Shown one piece after another: positions 7,814 to 16,462 of a DNA stretch of 29,408 nt. Source of the stretch: an uncultured Burkholderiales bacterium (GTDB lineage Bacteria > Pseudomonadota > Gammaproteobacteria > Burkholderiales > Burkholderiaceae_C); assembly GCA_937927685.1 (NCBI GenBank), contig CALBSC010000025.1, positions 1 to 29,408 on the forward strand, in the 5' to 3' direction. Below the pieces are notes generated by a model that was not told the DNA's origin, made no database searches, and worked only from the letters and a program-made list of their open reading frames with translations. The translations under genes and the position numbers were made by a program. The stretch's first letter is position 1. Every line of letters starts with the position of its first letter.

Positions 7814-10384
7814 GGCTGGACGTCGACCCTGTCGCCACCACACCAGCCAGGCCAGCCAGGCCGCAGGCAGGAACACCCAATGCGAGGACGGGCGATCGGG
7901 GTTGGGCAGTTTCAGCTCCACCACCTTGTACCCTTGCTCAACCCCCAGCTTGCGCGCCCGGCTGCCAAACTTGACGTTGGCCACTTCCAGATCGTCCCCC
8001 AACTGGCTGAAGGTCACGCCGCCGCTGCGCAAGCGCTCGCGACCACTGCTGCCTTCGCCCAGAGGCAATGCCACGGTTTTCACAATCGGATCGCCGTCCA
8101 GGTCTTCACCCGCGATGCCCACGACCAGCCAGTCGTCGGCCTGCAACCGGTCGGCCTCGGCGTAGAGTGTCGCGGCCGGCGCACTTACATACTTGGGATA
8201 AAACCGGTCCACCACCCAGTCCGGGCGGAAGAACAGGAAGGTGCACAGCAAGAGCGCCACCACCTCCAGCGGCTGGCATCGTTGCCTGAACCAGTTCATG
8301 GTGGCAGCGGCAAACAACAGCGAGGCGACCACACTGCCCACACACACCAGGACCACCTCCACCCAGCCGTGCAATCCGATGAGCAGCAGCTGCGGGTTGA
8401 AGATGAACACAAAGGGCAGCACCGATGTCCGCAGGCTGTACCAGGTGGCTTGCCAGCCGGTGGCGTTAGGGTCATCGCCGGAGATGGCCGCGGCCGCATA
8501 AGAGGCCAGGCCTACCGGCGGCGTGACGTCGGCCATGATGCCGAAATAGAACACGAACAGGTGCACTCCAATGAGCGGGATGACCAGGCCGCTGCGCGCA
8601 CCCAGCTCGACGATGACGGGTGCCATGAGGGTTGCCACCAGGATGTAGTTGGCCGTGGTGGGAACACCCGCGCCGATGATGAGGCAGATGACGGCGGTGA
8701 GCACCAGCATGACCAGCACATTGCCGGCTGAGACCATCTCGACGAAATCGGTCATCATGAGCCCCATGCCGGTAAGGGTGATCACGCCCACGATGAGGCC
8801 CGCACTCGCACAGGCCACACCAATGCCGATCATGTTGCGCGCGCCCAGCACCAGACCCCGCCACAGATCGGCAGCGCCTTGTTGCAAGGCCGCCAGGTGT
8901 GAGGGGCGGTGATCTGCCGGGCGGAAGACCGACAGCATGAAGGGTTGCAGCAGCACCATCGCCATGGTGCACGCCGTGGCCCAGAACGCCGAGAGGCCGG
9001 GCGAGAGTTCCTCCACCATCAGCGACCACAGCAGCACCACGATGGGAATGAAAAAATGCAGACCAGCCCGCACCGTGGGCCAGGGCAGTGGCAAATGCAC
9101 CTGAGGGGCCTGCGGGTCATCCACCGGAATGTCAGGGTAGCGGGCTGAATAAGCCATCAGCACGACGTAAGCCACCAGGGTGGTGAGGGCAAGGGCCCAG
9201 GCACCCAGGTCGCCGGCGAGGGCCTGAACACCGAGGATGAGGTAATACACCGCAGCCAGCACCGCTGTGGTCCCGCTCAAGCCCAATCCCCAACCGATCA
9301 GCCGCTCCCGCCAGCTGGGTTGCCGCGCTCGGGTGAGGGGTCGCAGGTCGTATTTCAGCGCTTCCAGGTGGACGATGTAAAACAGAGCCACGTAGGAGAT
9401 CAGCGCGGGCAAGGCGGCATGGCGGATGATTTCCGAGTAGGGGATGCCCACATACTCCACCATCAGAAACGCCGCAGCGCCCATCACGGGCGGCATGATC
9501 TGTCCATTGATGGAGGAGGCCGCTTCAATGGCCCCGGCCTTGACCCCGGAGTAGCCGGTGCGCTTCATGAGCGGAATGGTGAAGATACCGCCCGAGACCA
9601 CGTTGGAGACCGACGAGCCCGACACCACGCCGTTGAGGGCTGACGACACCACCGCCACCTTGGCCGGACCGCCACGCAGATGGCCCAGGGTGGCCAATGA
9701 CACTTGCAGCATGTAGTTGCCCGCGCCGGCAATGTCCAGCAAGGTGCCAAAGAGCACGAAGAGAAAGATGAATTGCACCGACACGCCCAGGGCCACGCCA
9801 TACACGCCCTCGGTGGTGAGCCACATGTGGGAGATGAAGCGCGAGAGCGATGCGCCACGGTGTTGCAGCACATCGGGCATGTACGGCCCGGTGAACACAA
9901 ACAGGATGAACAGGCCCGTGGTGATGAGCATGCCAACGCCCATCGACCGGCGCGTGGCCTCCAGCATGATCACCACGCCCATCACGCCGATCACGATGTC
10001 CTGGGTGGTCGGTGCGCCGGGTCGCAGGGCCAGCTGGTTGTAGAAGGTGAAGAGGTAAGCACCGCAAAACGCGCCGATGCAGGCCAGCAGCCAGTCACTC
10101 CAGGGGATGACCTGGCGCGAGGACGACTTGAATGCGGGAAAGGCACAAAAGCCCAGGAAGATGGAGAACGCCAGGTGGATGGCGCGTGCCTCGGTGTCAT
10201 TGAAAATGCCAAAGCCCAGCGCAAAGGGCAGGGGCGAGGCATACCAGACCTGGAACAGCGACCACAGCCCGGCCACCACCGCCAGGGCCTGACCGATGGT
10301 GCCGCCGGGTTCGCGCCCGCCTAGATCGGCTTCCTTGACCAGCTGGTCAAGTTCTTCCTGCGAGTGACTAGCCAGTTGCGACAT
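7811..10384 (-). CDS. TRAP transporter fused permease (4TM/12TM type) for a TAXI system, with DUF3394-like C-terminus
   Basis: Inner-membrane permease of 857 residues combining small (DctQ-like) and large (DctM-like) TRAP subunits in one chain, as is usual for TAXI systems. A short N-terminal cytosolic part precedes four hydrophobic segments (to about residue 110), then about a dozen more carry TRAP-type motifs (SGSSVSNVVSGGIFTIPLMKR, GQIMPPVMGAAAFLM, GAGVPTTANYILVATLMAP, DVTPPVGLA). The last 180 or so residues, after the membrane part, fit the DUF3394 region of this subfamily. The gene starts 3 bp after the TAXI binding-protein gene. Energy is expected from an ion gradient. The substrate is unknown; dicarboxylates and glutamate-like compounds are typical for TAXI systems. 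Confidence 0.93.
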   Translation of the reverse strand: MSQLASHSQEELDQLVKEADLGGREPGGTIGQALAVVAGLWSLFQVWYASPLPFALGFGIFNDTEARAIHLAFSIFLGFCAFPAFKSSSRQVIPWSDWLLACIGAFCGAYLFTFYNQLALRPGAPTTQDIVIGVMGVVIMLEATRRSMGVGMLITTGLFILFVFTGPYMPDVLQHRGASLSRFISHMWLTTEGVYGVALGVSVQFIFLFVLFGTLLDIAGAGNYMLQVSLATLGHLRGGPAKVAVVSSALNGVVSGSSVSNVVSGGIFTIPLMKRTGYSGVKAGAIEAASSINGQIMPPVMGAAAFLMVEYVGIPYSEIIRHAALPALISYVALFYIVHLEALKYDLRPLTRARQPSWRERLIGWGLGLSGTTAVLAAVYYLILGVQALAGDLGAWALALTTLVAYVVLMAYSARYPDIPVDDPQAPQVHLPLPWPTVRAGLHFFIPIVVLLWSLMVEELSPGLSAFWATACTMAMVLLQPFMLSVFRPADHRPSHLAALQQGAADLWRGLVLGARNMIGIGVACASAGLIVGVITLTGMGLMMTDFVEMVSAGNVLVMLVLTAVICLIIGAGVPTTANYILVATLMAPVIVELGARSGLVIPLIGVHLFVFYFGIMADVTPPVGLASYAAAAISGDDPNATGWQATWYSLRTSVLPFVFIFNPQLLLIGLHGWVEVVLVCVGSVVASLLFAAATMNWFRQRCQPLEVVALLLCTFLFFRPDWVVDRFYPKYVSAPAATLYAEADRLQADDWLVVGIAGEDLDGDPIVKTVALPLGEGSSGRERLRSGGVTFSQLGDDLEVANVKFGSRARKLGVEQGYKVVELKLPNPDRPSSHWVFLPAAWLAWLVWWRQGRRPA

Positions 10385-10387
10385 GGA

Positions 10388-11365
10388 TCACTTGATCCAG
10401 CCCTTTTCCTTGTAATAGCGAACAGCCCCTTCGTGCAGCGGTGCGCTCAAGCCATCCTTGACCATGGTGGTGGGCGACAGGTTGGCCAGCGCGGGGTGCA
10501 GCTTCTTGAATTCGTCAAAGTTGTCGAACAAGGCCTTGGTGACCTGGTAGACCGTTTCCGGCGAGGTTTTGGCTGAGGCCACCACCGTGGCCATCACGCC
10601 GTAGGTCTGGGTGGCCTGCGGGTTGTTGGGGTACAGGCCGCCGGGCAGGGTGACCTTGGCGTAGTAAGGCTTCTCGGCCACCAGCTTGTCGATCACCGGG
10701 CCGGTGAGGGACACCAGCTTGGCGCCACACGAGGTGGTGGGATCCTGGATGTTGGCCGAGGGATGGCCGACGGCGTAGTAGAAGCCATCGATCTTGCCAT
10801 CGCACAGCGCCGGGCCGTGTTCATCGGCCTTGAGTTCGGCGGCCAGCGAGAAATCGCTCAACTTCCAGCCCATGCCGGCCAGCATTTCTTCCATCGAGGC
10901 GCGGGTGCCCGACCCCGGGTTGCCCACGTTGAATCGCTTACCTTTGAAATCCTCGAACTTGCCCACGTTGGCTTCCTTGCGGGCCAGCACAGTGAAGGGC
11001 TCGGGGTGCACGGCAAAGACGGCGCGCAGGTCACCATAGGCGTTGTCCTTGAACTGGCCCTGGCCCTTCACCGCGTTGAACTGCACGTCGGACTGGGTGA
11101 AGCCGAAGTCGAGTTCGCCAGCCCGGATGGTGTTGACGTTGAACACCGAGCCGCCGGTGGATTCCACCGAGCAGCGGATGCCGTGCTTGGCGCGGTCCTT
11201 GTTGACCAGACGGCAGATGGCGCCGCCCGCTGCGTAGTACACCCCCGTGACGCCCCCGGTGCCGATCGTGACGAACTTTTGCTGGGCCTGAACGTTGGGG
11301 CTCAACAGCATCACGGCAGCGCTGGCCGCCAGGGTGAGAGAGGAACGGGCGAGGGTGTTCAACAT
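10388..11365 (-). CDS. TAXI-family TRAP transporter solute-binding protein
   Basis: Periplasmic binding protein of 325 residues. A signal peptide covers about residues 1-27 (hydrophobic core, cleavage after VQA before QQK). The mature N-terminus FVTIGTGGVTGVYYAAGGAI is the hallmark of TAXI proteins, and NVGNPGSGTRASMEEML is the second conserved block. It captures the substrate for the fused permease encoded 3 bp downstream. The ATG at 11365 is preceded by a clear GGAGA Shine-Dalgarno. The gene follows the aminotransferase gene by 14 bp, so all three are probably one transcript and the substrate may be an amino or keto compound handled by that enzyme. Confidence 0.95.
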   Translation of the reverse strand: MLNTLARSSLTLAASAAVMLLSPNVQAQQKFVTIGTGGVTGVYYAAGGAICRLVNKDRAKHGIRCSVESTGGSVFNVNTIRAGELDFGFTQSDVQFNAVKGQGQFKDNAYGDLRAVFAVHPEPFTVLARKEANVGKFEDFKGKRFNVGNPGSGTRASMEEMLAGMGWKLSDFSLAAELKADEHGPALCDGKIDGFYYAVGHPSANIQDPTTSCGAKLVSLTGPVIDKLVAEKPYYAKVTLPGGLYPNNPQATQTYGVMATVVASAKTSPETVYQVTKALFDNFDEFKKLHPALANLSPTTMVKDGLSAPLHEGAVRYYKEKGWIK

Positions 11366-11379
11366 GCAATTCTCCAGGG

Positions 11380-12723
11380 TCAGGTTAACGAGGCGATCGC
11401 ATCACGGATCGCGCGGTCGAGTCGATCGACGAGCAAGTCGATTTCCTGCTCGCTGATGATAAAGGGGGGCGCGAGCAATACATGGTCACCATAGCGTCCA
11501 TCCACCGTTCCGCCCATCGGGTAAACCATCAAGCCGTGCTTCATGGCCTGTTGCTTGATGCGTGCGTGCAATTTGTGCGCGGGGTCAAAAGGGGTCTTGC
11601 GCGAGCGGTCCTGCACCAGTTCGACGCCCCAGAACAAGCCACGACCGCGAATGTCGCCGATGTGCGGATGCTGGGCCCAGCGCTGTTGCAACTGGGTATT
11701 CAGGGTGTGCCCGCGCGCCTGCACTTGTGCCAGCAAGCCGTCGCGTTCAATCACCTGTTGAACCGCCAGTGAGGCCGCACAGGCGATGGCATGCCCCAGG
11801 TACGTGTGGCCGTGCTGAAAGAAGCCCGAGCCGGTGCGCATGGCCTCGACCAGACGCCGTTGGGCCAGCACCGCGCCGATCGGCTGATAACCGCCCCCCA
11901 GGCCTTTGGCCACCGCCAGCAGGTCCGGCACCACACCCTCTTGCTGGCAGGCGTGCAGGCTGCCGGTTCGGCCCATGCCGCACATCACCTCATCCAGGAT
12001 CAGCAGCACACCATAGCGATCGCAGACCTCGCGCACGGCCCTGAAATAACCAGGCACGGGGGTGAGCACACCCGCCGTTGCGCCCCCCACGGTTTCCGCC
12101 ACAAAGGCCACCACCCGGTCCTTGCCCAGACGAAGAATGGTCTCCTCGAGCTCGCGGGCCAGGCGCAGTCCGTACACCTCGGGGGTTTCACCGTCAGCCA
12201 GCTCGCGGTAGGGGTAGCAGGGGGCCAGGTGCGTGGCCGGCATCAGCAGCGGGGCAAAGGGTTCGCGGCGCCAGGCATTGCCGCCAATGGCCAGGGCGCC
12301 CAGCGTGTTGCCGTGGTAACTCTGACGCCTGGCGATGAAGTGCTGGCGCTGGGGTTGTCCGATCTCGACAAAATACTGGCGGGCCATCTTCAACGCGGCT
12401 TCGATCGCCTCCGATCCACCGCTCACGAAATACACATGGCTCATGCCATCCGGTGCGGTCTTGATGAGCCGGTCGGCCAGTTGTTCGGCCACTTCCGTGG
12501 TGAAGAAACTGGTGTGGGCGTACGCCAATTGGTCAATCTGGCGGTGCATGGCGGCCAGCACATCGGCATGGGCATGCCCGAGGCACGACACGGCAGCACC
12601 ACCGGAAGCATCCAGATAGCGTTTGCCCTGCGTGTCAAACAAAAAGACACCGTCACCTTTGGCCGCCATGGGCGGCACTTGTTGCAACTGACGGTGCATC
12701 ACTCGGGTGGCGGGGGCGGACAT
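11380..12723 (-). CDS. Class III aminotransferase (PLP-dependent)
   Basis: Omega-amino-acid/amine transaminase family, 447 residues. Visible motifs are the phosphate-binding FVSGGSEAIEAALKMAR (about 99-115), SYHGNTLGA (135-143), the PLP-pyridine Asp244 in LLILDEVMCGMGRTG, and the Schiff-base Lys273 in LAVAKGLGGGYQPIGA. The tail has GLFWGVEL. It moves an amino group, usually from an omega-amine or amino acid, to pyruvate or 2-oxoglutarate. The ATG at 12723 gives the expected N-terminus. It is the first gene of a probable operon with a TRAP-TAXI importer, so the two may take up and deaminate one substrate. The annotation cannot go further than class III: GABA, beta-alanine, putrescine and taurine aminotransferases all look alike here. 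Confidence 0.92.
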   Translation of the reverse strand: MSAPATRVMHRQLQQVPPMAAKGDGVFLFDTQGKRYLDASGGAAVSCLGHAHADVLAAMHRQIDQLAYAHTSFFTTEVAEQLADRLIKTAPDGMSHVYFVSGGSEAIEAALKMARQYFVEIGQPQRQHFIARRQSYHGNTLGALAIGGNAWRREPFAPLLMPATHLAPCYPYRELADGETPEVYGLRLARELEETILRLGKDRVVAFVAETVGGATAGVLTPVPGYFRAVREVCDRYGVLLILDEVMCGMGRTGSLHACQQEGVVPDLLAVAKGLGGGYQPIGAVLAQRRLVEAMRTGSGFFQHGHTYLGHAIACAASLAVQQVIERDGLLAQVQARGHTLNTQLQQRWAQHPHIGDIRGRGLFWGVELVQDRSRKTPFDPAHKLHARIKQQAMKHGLMVYPMGGTVDGRYGDHVLLAPPFIISEQEIDLLVDRLDRAIRDAIASLT

Positions 12724-12789
12724 GCGGGCTTTCGTGTCGAAGAAATGTCAGGATTATGGGCAGTGGGCGGCGGGTGATGTCATCGGGAC

Positions 12790-12837
12790 AACCCTTCTGG
12801 GGAGAACCCTTGCGTCGCACCGGGGACTTCGTACTAA
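12790..12837 (+). promoter_or_regulatory. Putative promoter of the malic enzyme gene
   Basis: TTGCGT (12810-12815) and TACTAA (12832-12837) are spaced 16 bp apart and face the malic enzyme start, giving a leader of about 60 bases. Overlapping the -35 region are two AACCCTT copies (12790-12796 and 12805-12811) in 15-bp spacing, possibly a regulator site. No other gene lies in the 179-bp divergent gap. Confidence 0.4.
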
Positions 12838-12902
12838 CACTCAGACCCCCGTCAAACAATTTGGGGTAGCCTGCCTGCATGGATCACCTGGAGAAGACCC
12901 CC

Positions 12903-15197
12903 ATGAACAAACCCCTGTCCGACGCCGAACTCGCTTTGCGTGATGCCGCGCGCGAGTACCACCGCAGTCCCACGCGCGGCAAGATCTCCGTTTCGCCCAC
13001 CAAGCCCCTGTCCAACCAACGCGATCTGTCGTTGGCGTACTCCCCCGGTGTGGCCTATCCCTGCCTGGACATCCAGGCTGACCCGAGCCTGGCCGCCGAG
13101 TACACGTCGCGGGGCAATCTGGTGGGCGTCATCACCAACGGCACCGCGGTGCTGGGCCTGGGCGACATTGGCCCGCTCGCCGGCAAGCCGGTGATGGAGG
13201 GCAAAGGCTGTCTGTTCAAAAAATTTGCCGGCATCGATGTCTTCGACATCGAGCTGGCTGAGCGCGATCCGGACAAACTGGTGGACATCATTGCCGCGCT
13301 GGAGCCCACGCTGGGCGGCATCAACCTCGAGGACATCAAGGCGCCCGAGTGTTTTTACATCGAGCGCAAGTTGCGCGAGCGCATGAACATCCCGGTGTTC
13401 CATGATGACCAGCACGGCACGGCCATCATCTCGGCGGCAGCCCTGCTCAACGGCCTGGAGCTGGTGAACAAGAAGATCGACCAGGTACGGATTGCCGTCT
13501 CGGGTGCGGGCGCCGCAGCCATCGCGTGTCTGGACGTGATGGTGGGCATGGGCGTGAGCCTCAAGAACATTTATGTGTGCGACTCCAAAGGTGTGATCTA
13601 CCAGGGTCGCCCCGGCGGCTTTGATGAGAGCAAGGCGCGCTATGCCCAGACCACCGAGGCCCGCACCCTGGCCGATGCGGTGCGCGATGCCGATGTCTTT
13701 CTCGGATGTTCGGCTGCCGGCGTGCTCACCGCCGAGATGGTCAAGTCCATGGGCCCCCAGCCCATCATCCTGGCGCTGGCCAACCCGGAGCCCGAGATTC
13801 GTCCCGAACTCGCCAAGTCGGTGCGACCCGATTGCATCATCGCCACCGGCCGTTCGGACTATCCGAACCAGGTCAACAACGTGCTGTGCTTCCCGTACAT
13901 CTTCCGCGGAGCGCTGGATTGCGGGGCCACCAAGATCACCGAGGCGATGAAGCTGGCCTGCGTGAAAGAGATCGCCGAGTTGGCCAAGGCCGACATCAGC
14001 GAGGAGGTGGCCAGTGCCTATGCCGGCAAGGATTTGTCGTTCGGCCCGGATTACCTCATTCCCACACCGTTTGACAGCCGTTTGATCCTGCGCATCGCGC
14101 CAGCGGTGGCCAAGGCCGCTGCTGAGTCGGGGGTCGCGACGCGTCCCATCACCGACTACGAGGCCTATCACCAGAGCCTGACCCGCTTTGTCTACCAGAC
14201 GGGCATGATCATGCGCCCTGTCTTTCAGGCGGCCAAGTCATCCTCGCGCCAGCGCGTGGTGTATGCCGAGGGCGAGGACGAGCGTGTGCTGCGTGCCGCG
14301 CAACTCGCCATCGAGGACGGCTTGGCGACCCCCATCCTGATCGGGCGGCCCGCGGTGATCGAGGCGCGGATTGCCAAGGCCGGCCTGCGCATGAAACTCG
14401 GGCAGGAGGTGGAGTGCGTCAACCCGGAGAGCGATGCCCGCTTTCGCCAGTACTGGGAGGCCTATCACCGTCTGATGGGCCGCCATGGCATCACCCCCGA
14501 AGCCGCCAAGGCCGCCGTGCGTCGCTCCAACACGCTGATCGGTGCACTGGCCCTGCACCTGGGGGATGCCGATGCGCTGTTGTGCGGGGTAGTGGGGCAA
14601 TTTGATGCGCATCTCAAACATGTGCGCGACATCGTGGGGCTGGCGCCTGAAGTGCCCGGACTCGCCACCCTGAATGTCCTCATGTCGCAGGACCGCACGC
14701 TCTTTATCGCAGACACCTACGTCAACGAAGACCCCTCTGCGGAGTTGCTGGCCAGTATTGCGTTGATGGCGGCCCAAGAGGTGCAGCGATTCGGTTTGCC
14801 GCCCAAGGTGGCATTTTTGTCCCACAGCAATTACGGCAGCTCCTCACGGGCCTCCGCACAGAAGATGCGACGGGCCCGGGATCTGTTCCATCACCTGGCT
14901 CCGGACATCGAGTGCGATGGCGAATTGCAAGGCGACGCTGCGCTGTCTGACACCGTTCGCAACAGCAGCCTGATGGACAGCACACTGAGCGGCGAGGCCA
15001 ACCTGCTGATTTGCCCCAACCTGGACGCGGCCAACATCCTGTTCAATGTGCTCAAGGTGACGGCGGGTCATGGGGTGACGGTGGGGCCCATCCTGCTCGG
15101 TGCAGCCCGTCCGGTGCATGTGCTCACGCCATCGTCCACCGTGCGGCGCATCGTCAACATGACAGCGTTGGCTGCGGCGGGGGCACACTGTCGTTGA
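12903..15197 (+). CDS. maeB: NADP-dependent malic enzyme with C-terminal phosphotransacetylase-like domain
   Basis: Oxidative decarboxylation of malate to pyruvate with NADP+, linking the TCA cycle to gluconeogenesis and NADPH supply. The protein has 764 residues, the normal MaeB length. The catalytic domain has SLAYSPGVAYP (residues 43-53), the lysine-rich KGCLFKKF, and metal/substrate block VFHDDQHGTA. The NADP domain has VSGAGAAAIACLDVM. From about residue 435 a PTA-like domain follows (VVYAEGEDERVLRAA, GEANLLICPNLDAANI), which in MaeB enzymes senses acetyl-CoA rather than catalysing. The ATG at 12903 has GGAGAAG upstream; an ATG at 12879 is in frame but lacks a good site. Its 3' end overlaps the convergent HTH gene by 44 bp. 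Confidence 0.94.
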   Translation: MNKPLSDAELALRDAAREYHRSPTRGKISVSPTKPLSNQRDLSLAYSPGVAYPCLDIQADPSLAAEYTSRGNLVGVITNGTAVLGLGDIGPLAGKPVMEGKGCLFKKFAGIDVFDIELAERDPDKLVDIIAALEPTLGGINLEDIKAPECFYIERKLRERMNIPVFHDDQHGTAIISAAALLNGLELVNKKIDQVRIAVSGAGAAAIACLDVMVGMGVSLKNIYVCDSKGVIYQGRPGGFDESKARYAQTTEARTLADAVRDADVFLGCSAAGVLTAEMVKSMGPQPIILALANPEPEIRPELAKSVRPDCIIATGRSDYPNQVNNVLCFPYIFRGALDCGATKITEAMKLACVKEIAELAKADISEEVASAYAGKDLSFGPDYLIPTPFDSRLILRIAPAVAKAAAESGVATRPITDYEAYHQSLTRFVYQTGMIMRPVFQAAKSSSRQRVVYAEGEDERVLRAAQLAIEDGLATPILIGRPAVIEARIAKAGLRMKLGQEVECVNPESDARFRQYWEAYHRLMGRHGITPEAAKAAVRRSNTLIGALALHLGDADALLCGVVGQFDAHLKHVRDIVGLAPEVPGLATLNVLMSQDRTLFIADTYVNEDPSAELLASIALMAAQEVQRFGLPPKVAFLSHSNYGSSSRASAQKMRRARDLFHHLAPDIECDGELQGDAALSDTVRNSSLMDSTLSGEANLLICPNLDAANILFNVLKVTAGHGVTVGPILLGAARPVHVLTPSSTVRRIVNMTALAAAGAHCR

Positions 15198-15429
15198 TCA
15201 GCAGCCCGAGTTGCCGGGCCCGGTTCAAGGCCATGATACGGTTGTGCACAGCCAGCTTGAGGTAAATCTGGCGCACATGCTGATTGACGGTGTGCGCCGA
15301 GATGTCGAGGTCCAGCGCCACGCGTTTGATGGGTCGGCCGGTGCTCAGCAGGGTCAGGACCTGCAACTCTCGCGAGGACAGGGCGGGCGTGGCCTGTTGA
15401 TCTTGTCCGGAAGTGTGCCTGTGATTCAT
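15154..15429 (-). CDS. Small LuxR/NarL-type HTH protein without receiver domain
   Basis: Stand-alone DNA-binding protein of 91 residues, mostly a LuxR-type HTH (about 17-75: LSSRELQVLTLLSTGRPIKR, then DISAHTVNQHVRQIYLKLAV). No receiver, autoinducer or other sensor domain is present, and none is encoded upstream. The HTH is close to that of the response regulator at 4038-4694: both share the TVNQH recognition-helix core followed by R-x-IY-x-KL. It may be a broken-off response regulator or a genuine GerE-like small regulator. The ATG at 15429 is chosen over a TTG nine bases earlier. The 3' end overlaps malic enzyme by 44 bp in the opposite direction, so mutual transcriptional interference is possible. 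Genuineness is likely but not certain. Confidence 0.75.
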   Translation of the reverse strand: MNHRHTSGQDQQATPALSSRELQVLTLLSTGRPIKRVALDLDISAHTVNQHVRQIYLKLAVHNRIMALNRARQLGLLINDSVPPPQPTLSC

Positions 15430-15535
15430 GCACACCAATGCTAGTCAGTCTGGCCGTGTTGAAAGCCAGTGACACTCACAAAATGGGGAACTTCAACGCG
15501 CTGGCAGGCAGATGTCGACGCCAACCAGCGACGAA

Positions 15536-16456
15536 TCATGTGGGGGGTCGGGGCAATTGGGGTTGGCGGACGAATTGCGCAATGGCGACCCCTGCCAGAC
15601 TGACCAGCGCGCCCACCACCTTGAGCCAGGTGAAGCGCTCGCCCACAAAGATCCAGGCCAGGACACCCGCCACGGGTGGCATCAGGTACATCAACGGAGC
15701 GGTGCGGGCTACGCCGCGCACCGCATTCACCCATCCCCAGGCCAGCCAGCCCAGGAAAGCCGAGACCACCACCGCCCACACAAAGGCCAGCGTCAGTGGC
15801 ACGGTGAAGGCGGACCAGGGCACGTCCACCATGTGCGGCGCCGTCAACAGCAAGATGGGTATCGACCCGAACAGGGTGGCATAGGCCATGGTGGTGAAGC
15901 CGCCCAGCCGTTCAATCAAGGGTTTGGCGGACACGGTGTAGTAGGAGAACAGCGAGGCGGCCACCAGCAGGACCAGGTCGCCCCCTGTGGCTTGCCAGCT
16001 GCCCCCCAGCAATTTCTCGGACAGGAAAATCAGCACCCCGCAACACGCCACAGCCATGCCCACCACCTGGTACCGCCCCAGACGCTCAAGGTCGTGCATG
16101 CGCAAGATGATGAGCGTGAACAAGGGCCCACAGGCCAGGATGACCGAGCTGGAAAAGGCCGTGGACCAATGCACGCCGTAGGTCACCAGGCCCACGTGCA
16201 TCGTGTGCCCGATCACGCCCAGGCGTGCCAGTCCCCACAGGTCCTCACGTGACAGGGTGGGGAAGTGCAAGCCGTGACGCCACATCAGCAGGATCAGCGC
16301 GCACACCGGCATCAGCGCATAGCGCCCAAACAGAAATCCGGTGGGGGTGATCTCGCGCATGACCCATTTCTGGATCGAGAAATTCGCGCCCCAGATGACG
16401 ATCAGCGCCAGCGCCACCCACAGGGCCTGTCGCTGTCGTCGCTGGGTATCGGGCAT
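15536..16456 (-). CDS. EamA/DMT-family transporter
   Basis: Drug/metabolite transporter-superfamily membrane protein, 306 residues with about ten hydrophobic segments in two EamA repeats. Repeat 1 begins ALIVIWGANFSIQKWVM and repeat 2 begins about residue 165 (DLVLLVAASLFSYYT). The end of repeat 2, APLMYLMPPVAGVLAWIFVGERFTW, is the typical EamA motif with Pro-Pro and Gly-Glu. Members usually export amino acids, amines or other small metabolites. It starts 6 bp after the thiol dioxygenase-rhodanese gene and is surely co-transcribed. Export of a sulfur metabolite is therefore an attractive guess, but only from context. Confidence 0.9.
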   Translation of the reverse strand: MPDTQRRQRQALWVALALIVIWGANFSIQKWVMREITPTGFLFGRYALMPVCALILLMWRHGLHFPTLSREDLWGLARLGVIGHTMHVGLVTYGVHWSTAFSSSVILACGPLFTLIILRMHDLERLGRYQVVGMAVACCGVLIFLSEKLLGGSWQATGGDLVLLVAASLFSYYTVSAKPLIERLGGFTTMAYATLFGSIPILLLTAPHMVDVPWSAFTVPLTLAFVWAVVVSAFLGWLAWGWVNAVRGVARTAPLMYLMPPVAGVLAWIFVGERFTWLKVVGALVSLAGVAIAQFVRQPQLPRPPT

Positions 16457-16462
16457 CCCGTT

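Noticed and set aside
10385..10398. GGATCA-CT-TGATCC inverted repeat between binding-protein and permease genes as a regulatory site
   Set aside because: It lies mostly inside the end of the binding-protein coding sequence, has no supporting context and is probably chance.
12852..14171. Long open frame (439 codons) on the minus strand opposite malic enzyme
   Set aside because: The plus strand encodes a full-length MaeB with all motifs; the antisense frame shows no recognisable domain and arises from GC-rich codon use.
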